DNA of 15,626 nt. Origin: Firmicutes bacterium UBA6226 (GTDB lineage Bacteria; Bacillota_A; Clostridia; Peptostreptococcales; Acidaminobacteraceae). The DNA lies in NCBI GenBank assembly GCA_002441045.1, contig DJWQ01000054.1:250-15875 (forward strand), given 5' to 3'. Position numbers and translations under genes: made by a program. The notes under the pieces are model-generated. The model did not search any database and was not told the DNA's origin. It saw only the letters and a list, made by a program, of their open reading frames with translations. Of the stretch, positions 1 to 7,204 are shown piece by piece. How positions within the stretch are numbered: the first letter of the stretch is position 1; every line of letters starts with the position of its first letter.

Positions 1-1455
1 GCATACTTTACAGATGCTCAAAGACAAGCAACTAAAGATGCTGGTAAAATTGCTGGTCTTGAAGTAAAAAGAATTATCAACGAACCAACTGCAGCTTCTT
101 TATCATACGGCCTTGATAAAACGGATAAACAACACAAAATCATGGTGTTTGACTTAGGTGGTGGTACTTTCGACGTATCAATCCTTGAAATCGGTGATGG
201 TGTGTTTGAAGTATTAGCAACTAACGGTAACAACCATTTAGGTGGCGACGACTTTGATAAAGTTGTAATGGATCACTTAGCTGAAACGTTTAAAGCTGAA
301 CACGGTGTTGATTTAAGACAAGATAAAATGGCGCTTCAAAGACTTAAAGAAGCTGCAGAAAAAGCTAAAAAAGAACTTTCTAGTACACAATCTACAAACA
401 TCAACTTACCATTTATCACAGCTACTGCTGAAGGTCCACTTCATATGAATTTAGATCTTACTAGAGCTAAATTTGAACAATTAACGAAACACTTAGTAGA
501 TATGACTATGGAACCATCTAAAAAAGCTTTAAAAGATGCGGGTTTAAATCCAAGCGATATCGAGCAAGTTATCTTAGTTGGTGGTTCTACTAGAATTCCT
601 GCAGTACAAGAAGCTGTAAAGCGTTTCACTGGTAAAGAGCCACACAAAGGCGTAAATCCAGATGAATGTGTTGCACTTGGTGCAGCTATTCAAGGTGGTG
701 TATTGTCTGGTGATGTAAAAGACGTATTGTTATTAGACGTTACACCATTATCACTTGGTATCGAAACATTAGGTGGCGTATTTACTAAGTTGATTGAGAG
801 AAATACAACAATTCCTACTAAGAAATCTCAAGTGTTCTCTACGGCAGCTGATAATCAAACAGCAGTTGATATTCACGTATTACAAGGTGAACGTCAAATG
901 GCTAATGATAACATCGCATTAGGTAGATTCCAATTAGATGGTATTCCACCAGCAAGAAGAGGATTACCACAAATCGAAGTAACATTTGACATCGATGCAA
1001 ATGGTATCGTAAATGTAAGTGCCAAAGATTTAGGAACTGGAAAAACACAACATATTACAATTACTGCTTCAACTAATTTATCTGATGCTGATATCGAAGC
1101 AAAAGTTAAAGAAGCTGAGCTTCATGCTGAAGAGGATAAAAAACGTAAAGAGTTAATTGAAGAGAGAAATAAAGCTGACAATATGATCTACGAAATCGAA
1201 AAATCATTAGATGAAATCGGTGATAAAGCATCTGATGCTGAAAAATCAGATGTTAAAGCAAAAATTGAAGCTCTTAAAGTAACTATGGCAACAGATGATG
1301 TTGAAGCAATTAAGAAAGATTTCGAAGCATTAACTAATGCATTCCAACCAATTGCTCAAAAATTATATGCTCAAGAACAAGCTGGTGCACAACAAACGAC
1401 TCAAGATGATGGTCAAGATAATGTTGACGAAGCAGACTACGAAGTGGTAGACTAA
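1..1455 (+). CDS. dnaK: Chaperone protein DnaK (Hsp70), 5'-truncated by the window edge
   Basis: This is the 3' part of Hsp70, the ATP-driven cytosolic chaperone that binds exposed hydrophobic peptides together with DnaJ and GrpE. The reading frame is open from base 1 and encodes 484 residues. By comparison with the usual length of about 610, some 120-130 N-terminal residues lie outside the window. The fragment begins inside the ATPase domain ([15 protein letters not shown], then IINEPTAAS). The phosphate-binding [10 protein letters not shown] follows at about fragment residues 51-60, and the adenosine motif VGGSTRIP near base 580. The interdomain linker DVLLLDVTP is at 721-747, followed by the beta substrate-binding domain and a charged helical lid. 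The C terminus is acidic (EADYEVVD), as is usual for DnaK. dnaJ follows after 68 bases. Nothing suggests a pseudogene. Confidence 0.98.
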   Translation, partial: AYFTDAQRQATKDAGKIAGLEVKRIINEPTAASLSYGLDKTDKQHKIMVFDLGGGTFDVSILEIGDGVFEVLATNGNNHLGGDDFDKVVMDHLAETFKAEHGVDLRQDKMALQRLKEAAEKAKKELSSTQSTNINLPFITATAEGPLHMNLDLTRAKFEQLTKHLVDMTMEPSKKALKDAGLNPSDIEQVILVGGSTRIPAVQEAVKRFTGKEPHKGVNPDECVALGAAIQGGVLSGDVKDVLLLDVTPLSLGIETLGGVFTKLIERNTTIPTKKSQVFSTAADNQTAVDIHVLQGERQMANDNIALGRFQLDGIPPARRGLPQIEVTFDIDANGIVNVSAKDLGTGKTQHITITASTNLSDADIEAKVKEAELHAEEDKKRKELIEERNKADNMIYEIEKSLDEIGDKASDAEKSDVKAKIEALKVTMATDDVEAIKKDFEALTNAFQPIAQKLYAQEQAGAQQTTQDDGQDNVDEADYEVVD

Positions 1456-1476
1456 ATTTCAGGACATGACAGTAAT

Positions 1477-1498
1477 AAGGGCATCTAACGATGCCCTT
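1477..1498 (+). promoter_or_regulatory. Intercistronic hairpin between dnaK and dnaJ
   Basis: A perfect 9-bp stem (AAGGGCATC / GATGCCCTT) closes a 4-base loop, TAAC. No run of T follows (CATCAAT comes next), so it does not read as a Rho-independent terminator. The likely roles, by inference, are protecting the 3' end of the dnaK message, a processing point, or mild attenuation that lowers dnaJ output relative to dnaK. It ends 25 bases before the dnaJ start and does not cover its ribosome binding site. Confidence 0.7.
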
Positions 1499-1523
1499 CA
1501 TCAATAGAAAGGCGGTTTGAGGT

Positions 1524-2714
1524 GTGAGCAACAAGAGCGATTATTATGAACTACTGGGAGTGGAACGAAATGCTGATGAAGCTCAGTTAAAAAGCGCTTA
1601 TCGAAAACTCGCGATGAAATATCATCCTGACAGAAACCCTGATGATAAAGAAGCCGAAGCAAAATTTAAAGAAATCAACGAAGCATATGAAGTCTTAAGT
1701 GATGCAGAAAAACGTCGTCTTTATGATCAGTTTGGTCATGCAGGTGTCAACCAAAATGGTGGCGCTGGTGCAGGGTTCGGTGGTTTTGAAGGCTTTGGTG
1801 GATTCGAAGATATTATCAACGAGATGTTCGGTGGAGGCTTTGGTTTCGGTTCTTCTTCGAGAGGTCGCAACAGTGCAAGAAAAGGTAAGGACATACGAGT
1901 AGACTTAACACTTGAGTTTGAAGAAGCTGCATTTGGTAAGAAGCAAACGATAGAATACCTAAGAACTGAAGAATGTGACGTGTGTCACGGCGCTGGAAAT
2001 GAACCGGGGACAGATACACATAAATGCAGTGCATGTAATGGCACAGGAGAGATTCGATATTCACAAAGATCTCTTTTTGGTGAGTCTATAAGTGTAAAAC
2101 AATGCCCGACTTGTAAAGGTAAAGGCGAGACATTTGACCAAGCCTGTCATCAGTGTAAGGGACATGGCATCATTAAGAAAAGATACACCAAAGAAATTGA
2201 TATTCCTGCTGGTGTTTTCCATGGTGCACAAATGCAACTTAGAGGTGAAGGCGACCTAGGACAAAACGGTGGTCCAAGAGGCGATGTAATGATCGTCATA
2301 AGAGTAAAACCACATAAATTCTTTACAAGAGATGGTAATGATATTTATTATGATCTATGGATAACATACCCTCAAGCGGTACTAGGTGCTGAAGTCTTGG
2401 TTCCAACACTCGATGGAAAGGCAAAATTTACCATTCCTGAAGGAACACCATCTGGAAAACAATTTAAATTAAAGGGAAAAGGCATTCCAGTACTCAATGG
2501 CTATGGTAGAGGGGATCAATTTGTTAAAATCAATGTTGAAATACCGACTAAGCTGACCAAAAAGCAAAAGGAAGCATTATTGCAATTTGATTCTGAGTTA
2601 TCAGGAGTAAAAGCTTCAACTACTGAAACTGAAGAAAATCCAAAGCCTAACTCTAAAGGAAAAAAAGGAAACGATAAAAATTTTTTCGATAAGCTGAAAG
2701 ACAATTTTAGCTAA
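1524..2714 (+). CDS. dnaJ: Chaperone protein DnaJ (Hsp40)
   Basis: This is a type I Hsp40 co-chaperone that delivers unfolded substrates to DnaK and stimulates its ATPase. All canonical parts are present in its 396 residues. The J domain has the HPD motif at residues 34-36, and a Gly/Phe-rich linker covers about 75-115. A four-repeat CxxCxGxG zinc region runs from Cys151 to about 215 ([32 protein letters not shown]). Two C-terminal substrate-binding beta domains follow. The last 30 or so residues form a lysine/asparagine-rich tail ([14 protein letters not shown]) that is longer and more basic than in many homologues. The GTG start at 1524 is chosen because it directly precedes the conserved SDYYELLGV and lies 8 bases after AAAGGCGG. 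It is the last gene of the heat-shock operon. Confidence 0.98.
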   Translation: MSNKSDYYELLGVERNADEAQLKSAYRKLAMKYHPDRNPDDKEAEAKFKEINEAYEVLSDAEKRRLYDQFGHAGVNQNGGAGAGFGGFEGFGGFEDIINEMFGGGFGFGSSSRGRNSARKGKDIRVDLTLEFEEAAFGKKQTIEYLRTEECDVCHGAGNEPGTDTHKCSACNGTGEIRYSQRSLFGESISVKQCPTCKGKGETFDQACHQCKGHGIIKKRYTKEIDIPAGVFHGAQMQLRGEGDLGQNGGPRGDVMIVIRVKPHKFFTRDGNDIYYDLWITYPQAVLGAEVLVPTLDGKAKFTIPEGTPSGKQFKLKGKGIPVLNGYGRGDQFVKINVEIPTKLTKKQKEALLQFDSELSGVKASTTETEENPKPNSKGKKGNDKNFFDKLKDNFS

Positions 2715-2732
2715 GATAAGTTAAATCAAATC

Positions 2733-2774
2733 AATCCTGCTATGCACTTGTTTGAAGTGATAGCAGGATTTTTT
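2733..2774 (+). terminator. Rho-independent terminator of the dnaK-dnaJ operon
   Basis: An 11-bp stem (AATCCTGCTAT / ATAGCAGGATT) continues past one unpaired G into a further 5 bp (CACTT / AAGTG) around the loop GTTTG. It ends in an uninterrupted run of T (2769-2774). It lies 18 bases after the dnaJ stop and separates the chaperone genes from prmA. Confidence 0.92.
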
Positions 2775-2779
2775 CACGA

Positions 2780-2808
2780 TAGACGATAGAGGTGAATTAT
2801 GATATATT
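2780..2808 (+). promoter_or_regulatory. Candidate promoter for prmA-rsmE-mtaB
   Basis: TAGACG (2780-2785) and TATATT (2803-2808) are spaced by 17 bases, immediately downstream of the dnaJ terminator, where a new start is expected. The -35 matches only 4 of 6 consensus bases, so the assignment is tentative. The remaining untranslated leader to 2867 is AT-rich, and I see no riboswitch or strong hairpin in it. Confidence 0.35.
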
Positions 2809-2867
2809 ATTTAGGATATCTTAGTATTTAAATAGGGTTTATCTTGAACATAAATAAGGAGTTAAGT

Positions 2868-3809
2868 ATGAGCTGGTATGAGATTAATGTTAAAACTTCT
2901 GAAGCTGCCATAGATGCAGTTACTAACTTGTTATATGGATATGGTGCTACAGGCGTCATGATTAATAATCCAAATGATGAAGATTTTACAAATCAAGAGA
3001 TGGGAAAATGGGATTATTATGATCCGCAAAATTTAAAATTGGATTTTGAAGGTGTTTTAATAACTGGTTACTTTGACGATTGTAATATTGATGAAGTGGC
3101 AAGTAATTTAAAAGAGAGTATTGAAAATTTACTTGATTTTGATATTCCTATAGGTCTTAATGAAGTGAGTCATAAAGCAATTTATGCATCTGATTGGGAA
3201 AATGAGTGGAAGAAATACTTTAAACCATTTAGACTTGGTAACCGCATCGTCATCAAACCTTCTTGGGAGACTTATGAGACAAAGGAAGATGACTTAGTGA
3301 TTGAGATTGATCCTGGTAATGCTTTTGGCTCTGGGACACATGAAACCACATCCATGTGCATAGAAATGATCGAGAAGTATATGAAGCCTTCTGATACAGT
3401 TATAGATGTAGGATGTGGTAGTGGTATTCTTGCCATTGCAGCAGGCAAACTGGGTGCAAAGGAAGTTATCGCTGTCGATATAGATGAAAACGCTGTTAAT
3501 ACAGCTCGTGAGAATCTAAGACTTAACGCTCTAGCGGATCGATCTGAAGTGAGACATGGTGATTTGATTAAAGTTGTACCTGAGAAAGCAGAATTGGTTG
3601 TAGCAAATATCATCGCTGATATAATCGTTAGACTTTCTGATGATGTTGAAAGCATTATGAAGCCAGAAGCATTATTTGTCAGCTCAGGATTAATACTTGA
3701 TAAAGTAGATTGGGTAATTGAAGAACTTAAGAAAAGACAATTTGAAATTGTTGAAGTTATGAAAAAAGGCGAGTGGGCTGTTGTTGTCTCACGAAAGGTT
3801 AAAGGATAG
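2868..3809 (+). CDS. prmA: Ribosomal protein L11 methyltransferase PrmA
   Basis: PrmA transfers methyl groups from S-adenosylmethionine to lysines and the N-terminal amine of ribosomal protein L11 in the cytosol. The 313-residue product has an N-terminal alpha/beta substrate-recognition domain starting SWYEINVKTSE. The PrmA signature PGNAFGSGTHETT is at residues 149-161, and the class I methyltransferase motif DVGCGSG is at 180-186. The acidic ribose-binding strand AVDID follows, and the catalytic-site motif VVANIIAD is near 244-251. The ATG at 2868 is preferred over an in-frame TTG 24 bases upstream because AAGGAG (2856-2861) is spaced 6 bases from it. rsmE follows after 3 bases, as yqeT-yqeU do in Bacillus. 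Confidence 0.96.
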   Translation: MSWYEINVKTSEAAIDAVTNLLYGYGATGVMINNPNDEDFTNQEMGKWDYYDPQNLKLDFEGVLITGYFDDCNIDEVASNLKESIENLLDFDIPIGLNEVSHKAIYASDWENEWKKYFKPFRLGNRIVIKPSWETYETKEDDLVIEIDPGNAFGSGTHETTSMCIEMIEKYMKPSDTVIDVGCGSGILAIAAGKLGAKEVIAVDIDENAVNTARENLRLNALADRSEVRHGDLIKVVPEKAELVVANIIADIIVRLSDDVESIMKPEALFVSSGLILDKVDWVIEELKKRQFEIVEVMKKGEWAVVVSRKVKG

Positions 3810-3812
3810 GAT

Positions 3813-4553
3813 ATGCATCGTTTTTTTCTAGAACCTGAAGATAATATTTCAGAGAATGAAGTTATTCTCAATCACAATGAAAGCGTGACGCACTTAACGA
3901 AGGTCTTAAGAGCTAAGATTGGCGAGATGATTGAACTCGTTTCAGAGACTGATCTCATAATAGCTAAGGTCAATGAAATTTGCACAAATGCGGTTGTTCT
4001 AATCATTGAAAGCAAACACCCTATAGATAATGAATCAAATATTCAAGTGGATCTTTTTCAATGTTTGCCAAAAGGTTCTAAGCTTGAACTGATTCTACAA
4101 AAGAATGTTGAGTTGGGCATTCATGATTTTTATTTGGTGCAGTCAAAGAGATGTATTGTCGATTATAAGCCTAAGGATGTACCAAAAAAGCTAGAACGAT
4201 TAGAACGTATTATCAAAGAGGCTGCAAAACAGTCAAAGAGAGTAAGAATTCCATGTCTTAATGGCATTCTGAAAATAAATGAACTGGAAGCAATGGTGTC
4301 AGAATATGATGCCTTCTTTATTCTCTACGAAAAAGAAAAAATTGCGTCGTTAAAGCAACACATGCAGTCTTTCAATGGTAGTAAGATAGCAATTCTTGTT
4401 GGCCCAGAAGGTGGATTTGAAACATCTGAAGTGGAGAAAATAGTATCTGCAGGTGCTAAATCAGTCACACTGGGTGGACGAATTTTACGTACAGAAACCG
4501 CCGGGTTTGTTGCAACAACATGCATCCAATATGAAATCGGCGAGTTAGATTAA
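3813..4553 (+). CDS. rsmE: 16S rRNA (uracil(1498)-N3)-methyltransferase RsmE
   Basis: This is a SPOUT-superfamily enzyme that methylates N3 of U1498 in helix 44 of 16S rRNA, near the decoding site, using S-adenosylmethionine. The 246 residues match the family length. An N-terminal PUA-like domain opens with MHRFFLEP. The C-terminal trefoil knot is marked by LVGPEGGF (residues 195-202) and LGGRILRTETA (220-230), the cofactor-binding loops typical of RsmE. The start lies 6 bases after AAAGGA, which overlaps the end of prmA, so the two genes are probably translated from one message. The stop codon at 4551-4553 overlaps the first bases of the mtaB ribosome binding site. Confidence 0.96.
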   Translation: MHRFFLEPEDNISENEVILNHNESVTHLTKVLRAKIGEMIELVSETDLIIAKVNEICTNAVVLIIESKHPIDNESNIQVDLFQCLPKGSKLELILQKNVELGIHDFYLVQSKRCIVDYKPKDVPKKLERLERIIKEAAKQSKRVRIPCLNGILKINELEAMVSEYDAFFILYEKEKIASLKQHMQSFNGSKIAILVGPEGGFETSEVEKIVSAGAKSVTLGGRILRTETAGFVATTCIQYEIGELD

Positions 4554-4563
4554 GGAGTATTTG

Positions 4564-5862
4564 ATGAATAAAGTAGCATTTGTCACACTTGGTTGTAAAA
4601 CAAACCAATATGAAACAGATGCCTTAATGGATCTTTTTTATAAGAATAGATATGAAGTGGTGGATTTTGACGACTTTTCAGATGTTTATGTGATCAATAC
4701 GTGCACAGTTACTAGTATTAGTGATAAGAAATCAAGACAGATGATTAGACGTGCTAAAAAGAGTAATCCTAATGGCATCGTAGTAGTTGTTGGCTGTTAT
4801 GCACAAATTTCACCAGATGAAGTTAGTGCGATAGAAGATGTTGATATTGTAGTTGGAACGGATGCGAGAACTTCCATTCTCAACTATATCTCCGATTACA
4901 TCAGTGGAAATACACCAAAACCATACGTCATCGTAGAAGACATTTCTAAAATAAAGATTTTTGAAGAAATGACAGTTTCTAATATAACCACTCATACAAG
5001 AGCGTTTGTTAAAATTCAAGAAGGTTGTAATCAGTTCTGTACCTACTGTATCATCCCTTATGCTCGAGGAAGAGTGAGAAGTCGTGAGTTAGCACATGTA
5101 GTAGATGAAATCAAGCAATTGACTCTAAAAGGATATGTTGAATTTGTTTTAACAGGCATCCATATAGGTTCATATGGTTTGGATTTAGAGCAAGTAGAAT
5201 TAATTGATTTGATTGAATCGATCCATGCGATAGAAGGTGTTAAACGGATTCGTTTAGGTTCCATTGAACCGAGATTGATATCTGATTCATTTGTTACGCG
5301 ACTTTCTTTACTTCCAAAAGTTTGTGATCATTTCCATCTTTCTCTCCAAAGTGGTTCGAACACAGTTTTGAAGAGAATGAATCGTAAATATTCTGCTGAA
5401 GAATTCTACGAATCAGTTCAAAGACTTAAATCAGTGTATAAAGCACCTTCGTTAACAACAGATATTATCGTTGGTTTTCCAGGTGAAACAAATGAAGAGT
5501 TTCTTGAAACGATGTCCTTTGTTGAAAAAGTTGGATTTAGTGAAATTCATGTTTTTCAGTTTTCAAGACGAGAAGGCACACCTGCCGCTGAAATGAAAGA
5601 TCAAATAGACGGTAAAATTAAGAAATTCAGAAGTGAGCAGTTAATTACAAAAGCGAGTCAGTTAACACAGATCTATCAAAAACAATTTATCAATCAAGAG
5701 CTTGAGGTTTTGGTAGAAGAAGATAAAGATGGCTTCTCACAAGGTCATAGTACAAATTATTTGAATGTGTTAATTAAAGATAAGGTTAAATCAGGTACTC
5801 TATTAAAAGTTATTGTTACTGAGATCTTAGAAAATAAGTTAATGGCTACAATAGAGCTTTAG
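4564..5862 (+). CDS. mtaB: tRNA (N6-threonylcarbamoyladenosine37-C2)-methylthiotransferase MtaB
   Basis: This is a radical-SAM enzyme with two [4Fe-4S] clusters that converts t6A37 to ms2t6A37 in tRNAs reading ANN codons. It is the YqeV type, which fits its place after prmA and rsmE. In 432 residues the N-terminal cluster cysteines are Cys11 (LGCKTNQ), Cys47 (NTCTVT) and Cys78 (VGCYAQ). The radical-SAM triad is CNQFCTYC (Cys155, Cys159, Cys162), and a TRAM RNA-binding domain closes the protein from about residue 370. The ATG at 4564 is chosen over the adjacent TTG at 4561 because AAGGAG (4552-4557) is 6 bases away. The related families RimO and MiaB are less likely given the LGCKTNQYE opening and the synteny. 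Confidence 0.95.
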   Translation: MNKVAFVTLGCKTNQYETDALMDLFYKNRYEVVDFDDFSDVYVINTCTVTSISDKKSRQMIRRAKKSNPNGIVVVVGCYAQISPDEVSAIEDVDIVVGTDARTSILNYISDYISGNTPKPYVIVEDISKIKIFEEMTVSNITTHTRAFVKIQEGCNQFCTYCIIPYARGRVRSRELAHVVDEIKQLTLKGYVEFVLTGIHIGSYGLDLEQVELIDLIESIHAIEGVKRIRLGSIEPRLISDSFVTRLSLLPKVCDHFHLSLQSGSNTVLKRMNRKYSAEEFYESVQRLKSVYKAPSLTTDIIVGFPGETNEEFLETMSFVEKVGFSEIHVFQFSRREGTPAAEMKDQIDGKIKKFRSEQLITKASQLTQIYQKQFINQELEVLVEEDKDGFSQGHSTNYLNVLIKDKVKSGTLLKVIVTEILENKLMATIEL

Positions 5863-5904
5863 TACTTATTTGTAAGAATATTTACTTTATTTGGTTATTA
5901 CCAC

Positions 5905-5933
5905 TTAATTTCAAGTTAAAAGTTTGATATAAT
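5905..5933 (+). promoter_or_regulatory. Promoter upstream of hinT
   Basis: A perfect TATAAT (5928-5933) sits in the 110-base gap after mtaB, with TTAATT (5905-5910) 17 bases upstream as a weak -35. Transcription would begin near 5940, giving a leader of about 33 bases. No convincing terminator precedes it, so read-through from mtaB is also possible. Confidence 0.6.
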
Positions 5934-5972
5934 AGTTAAGTATTATGATTGCATGAAAGGAGGTGTTAAAAG

Positions 5973-6314
5973 ATGGATTGTATATTTTGTAAGATTATAA
6001 ACGGAGACATTCCCTCGACGAAAGTCTATGAGGACTCACAGGTTTACGCATTTAAAGACATCAATCCCGAAGCGCCTGTTCATGTATTGATAGTACCTAA
6101 ACAACACATTGAATCGGTTGCTCATCTAGATGACACTCATAAAGATTTAATAGGGCACATACATTTAGTTGCCAAGCAGTTAGCAGAGGAAGCTGGCATT
6201 GATCAAAGTGGTTACCGTTTACTTACAAATATCGGTAAGGATGGTGGTCAGTCAGTATTCCATTTGCATTATCATATGCTTGGAGGACGTCAACTAAAAT
6301 GGCCACCAGGCTAA
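5973..6314 (+). CDS. hinT: HIT-family purine nucleoside phosphoramidase (HinT-like)
   Basis: This is a small cytosolic histidine-triad hydrolase of the HinT/PKCI branch, which cleaves AMP-linked phosphoramidates; its physiological substrate is uncertain. The 113 residues match the family. It opens with the typical DCIFCKIINGDIPS, which holds the CxxC often seen in this branch. It has an EAPVHVLIVPKQH core strand and ends with the catalytic triad HLHYH (His97, His99, His101), then MLGG. The ribosome binding site is exceptionally strong: AAAGGAGGTG (5956-5965) is nearly the full complement of the 16S 3' end. Its stop codon lies inside an inverted repeat that borders the rpsU promoter. Confidence 0.95.
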   Translation: MDCIFCKIINGDIPSTKVYEDSQVYAFKDINPEAPVHVLIVPKQHIESVAHLDDTHKDLIGHIHLVAKQLAEEAGIDQSGYRLLTNIGKDGGQSVFHLHYHMLGGRQLKWPPG

Positions 6315-6345
6315 AAAATAGTAAGTTTATTATTGCTTTTTAGCC
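6309..6345 (+). repeat. 9-bp inverted repeat overlapping the hinT stop codon
   Basis: GGCTAAAAA (6309-6317) and TTTTTAGCC (6337-6345) are perfect inverted copies 19 bases apart. The left arm contains the hinT stop codon TAA and the right arm overlaps the candidate rpsU -35. No T-run follows the right arm, so it is not a standard terminator; the T-run lies within the stem. It may protect the 3' end of the hinT message. It could also be chance in AT-rich DNA, although a 9-bp perfect match argues against that. Confidence 0.5.
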
Positions 6346-6361
6346 GTACCTAGTATATAAT
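6333..6361 (+). promoter_or_regulatory. Promoter of rpsU-yqeY
   Basis: TTGCTT (6333-6338) and a perfect TATAAT (6356-6361) are separated by 17 bases, 68 bases before the rpsU start. Transcription should begin near 6368. The -10 lies inside a second inverted repeat (6346-6353 and 6375-6382), which could be an operator. Confidence 0.65.
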
Positions 6362-6382
6362 AACAAGGTATGTTCTAGGTAC
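6346..6382 (+). repeat. Inverted repeat GTACCTAG...CTAGGTAC around the rpsU -10
   Basis: The perfect 8-bp arms GTACCTAG (6346-6353) and CTAGGTAC (6375-6382) flank the TATAAT box, with centres 29 bases apart. The spacing is long for a simple dimeric repressor site, but both arms lie close to where RNA polymerase binds. Only transcripts entering from hinT would carry both arms as RNA. The right arm overlaps the left arm of the leader hairpin at 6376-6397, so the two RNA structures exclude each other. Confidence 0.45.
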
Positions 6383-6397
6383 ATTCCTCTGTACTTA
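6376..6397 (+). promoter_or_regulatory. Leader hairpin of the rpsU mRNA
   Basis: An 8-bp stem (TAGGTACA / TGTACTTA, including one G-T pair) closes the loop TTCCTC (6384-6389). It lies just after the predicted transcription start. The pyrimidine loop can pair with GAGGGA, which occurs twice in the ribosome binding site (6413-6418 and 6417-6422), with one G-U pair. A pseudoknot controlling S21 synthesis is possible but is inference. Confidence 0.45.
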
Positions 6398-6411
6398 AAG
6401 AATCTAATAAC

Positions 6412-6431
6412 GGAGGGAGGGAATGTGAATG
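6412..6431 (+). promoter_or_regulatory. Tandem ribosome binding site and ATG-TGA start-stop before rpsU
   Basis: The site reads GGAGGGAGGGAATGTGAATG, with two overlapping Shine-Dalgarno cores. The second core (6416-6420) lies 8 bases before the rpsU ATG at 6429. The first core (6412-6416) lies 6 bases before another ATG at 6423, which is followed at once by TGA. The start is therefore preceded by a minimal AUG-UGA element abutting the true AUG. Confidence 0.6.
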
Positions 6432-6611
6432 TCTGGCATCAAAGTTGGAGAAAATGAAAGTATTGATAGTGCTTTAAAGAGATTTAAAAGAGAAACATCT
6501 AAAGCTGGCGTAATGGCTGAGATTAAGAAAAGAAGACATTACGAGAAGCCTAGCGTAAAGCGTAAAAAGAAATCTGAAGCAGCTAGAAAGAAAAAGAAAA
6601 AGCAGTTTTAG
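6429..6611 (+). CDS. rpsU: 30S ribosomal protein S21
   Basis: S21 is a small basic protein of the 30S subunit that lies near the 3' end of 16S rRNA and supports translation initiation. The 60 residues match the family length. The conserved N-terminal region reads [22 protein letters not shown], spread across residues 6-27. The C terminus is almost entirely Lys/Arg ([16 protein letters not shown]), as expected for an rRNA-binding tail. The ATG at 6429 is fixed by the conserved SGIKV start and the strong ribosome binding site 8 bases upstream. yqeY starts 14 bases after the stop, so the two genes form an rpsU-yqeY operon like that of Bacillus. Confidence 0.97.
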   Translation: MSGIKVGENESIDSALKRFKRETSKAGVMAEIKKRRHYEKPSVKRKKKSEAARKKKKKQF

Positions 6612-6625
6612 TGAGAGGTGAAAAG

Positions 6626-7069
6626 ATGTCACTAAAAGAGTTGCTCATGGATGATTTGAAAGTAGCGATGAGAGACAAGGACACTGTTAAAAAGTCTGTA
6701 ATCACGATGCTTCGCGCTGCTGTAAAGCAAGTGGAAGTAGACGAGAGAAGAGACCTTGACGATGAAGCTGTTATTGATATCATTACGAAGCAAATCAAAC
6801 AGAAGAACAATGCCATTGTAGAATTCAAGAATGGCGATCGTCAAGATTTGGTTGAATTGACGGAAAAAGAAATCGAATTTCTTATGAAATATATGCCTGA
6901 ACAACTTTCAGTTGAAGAAGTTCAAAAAATTGTTGACGAAGCAATCGCAACAGTTGGCGCAACGACTATGAAAGATATGGGTAAAGTAATGGGAATCGTT
7001 TCTAATGCTACTAAAGGCAAAGCAGACGGCAAGCTAGTTGCTGATCTCGTTAAAAAAGGTCTTTCTTAG
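6626..7069 (+). CDS. yqeY: GatB/YqeY domain protein
   Basis: This is a small soluble alpha-helical protein of the YqeY family, related to the tRNA-contacting tail domain of the amidotransferase subunit GatB. Its own function is not established; a role with tRNA is only inferred from that relationship. The 147 residues are full length for the family. Typical segments are MLRAAVKQVEVDERR, the mid-protein YMPEQLS, and the final stretch with MGKVMGIVSNATKGKADGK. The ATG at 6626 is preferred over an in-frame GTG at 6611 because AGAGGTG (6614-6620) is spaced 5 bases from it, and the GTG would overlap the rpsU stop. A strong terminator follows after 17 bases. Confidence 0.93.
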   Translation: MSLKELLMDDLKVAMRDKDTVKKSVITMLRAAVKQVEVDERRDLDDEAVIDIITKQIKQKNNAIVEFKNGDRQDLVELTEKEIEFLMKYMPEQLSVEEVQKIVDEAIATVGATTMKDMGKVMGIVSNATKGKADGKLVADLVKKGLS

Positions 7070-7086
7070 TTTTTAACCTAAAGTTA

Positions 7087-7123
7087 AATGGCACACCCTA
7101 TGGTGTGTCATTAATTTTTTTTT
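7087..7123 (+). terminator. Rho-independent terminator after rpsU-yqeY
   Basis: An 11-bp stem (AATGGCACACC / GGTGTGTCATT, with one G-T pair) closes the loop CTAT. It is followed by AA and nine consecutive T (7115-7123). It cleanly ends the rpsU-yqeY transcript before phoH. Confidence 0.95.
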
Positions 7124-7166
7124 GACATAATTATAACTTGGATTAAGTGCTTTAATGATTAAATTA

Positions 7167-7175
7167 TGTTAAAAT
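7167..7175 (+). promoter_or_regulatory. Extended -10 promoter for the phoH operon
   Basis: TGTTAAAAT is an extended -10 (TG, one base, TAAAAT at 7170-7175), lying 29 bases before the phoH ATG and downstream of the yqeY terminator. No good -35 is seen at the standard distance, which is tolerable for an extended -10. The nearby TTGACA (7122-7127) is too far upstream to pair with it. Confidence 0.45.
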
Positions 7176-7204
7176 AAATGTAACTTTCCCCAATTGGAGG
7201 ATCT

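Noticed and set aside
2844..2867. TTG start for prmA adding eight residues
   Set aside because: The ATG at 2868 has AAGGAG at ideal spacing and starts the conserved SWYEI segment. The TTG has no ribosome binding site, and the extension contains the Shine-Dalgarno itself.
3272..3871. A 199-codon open frame on the minus strand opposite prmA
   Set aside because: It lies wholly opposite a well-supported prmA and the start of rsmE, its product is Ser/Ile/Thr-rich with no recognisable motif, and it lacks a sensible ribosome binding site or promoter context. It is a shadow frame.
7122..7127. Perfect TTGACA as a -35 for phoH
   Set aside because: It overlaps the end of the terminator T-run and no -10 lies 16-18 bases downstream. 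The extended -10 at 7167-7175 is too far away to pair with it.
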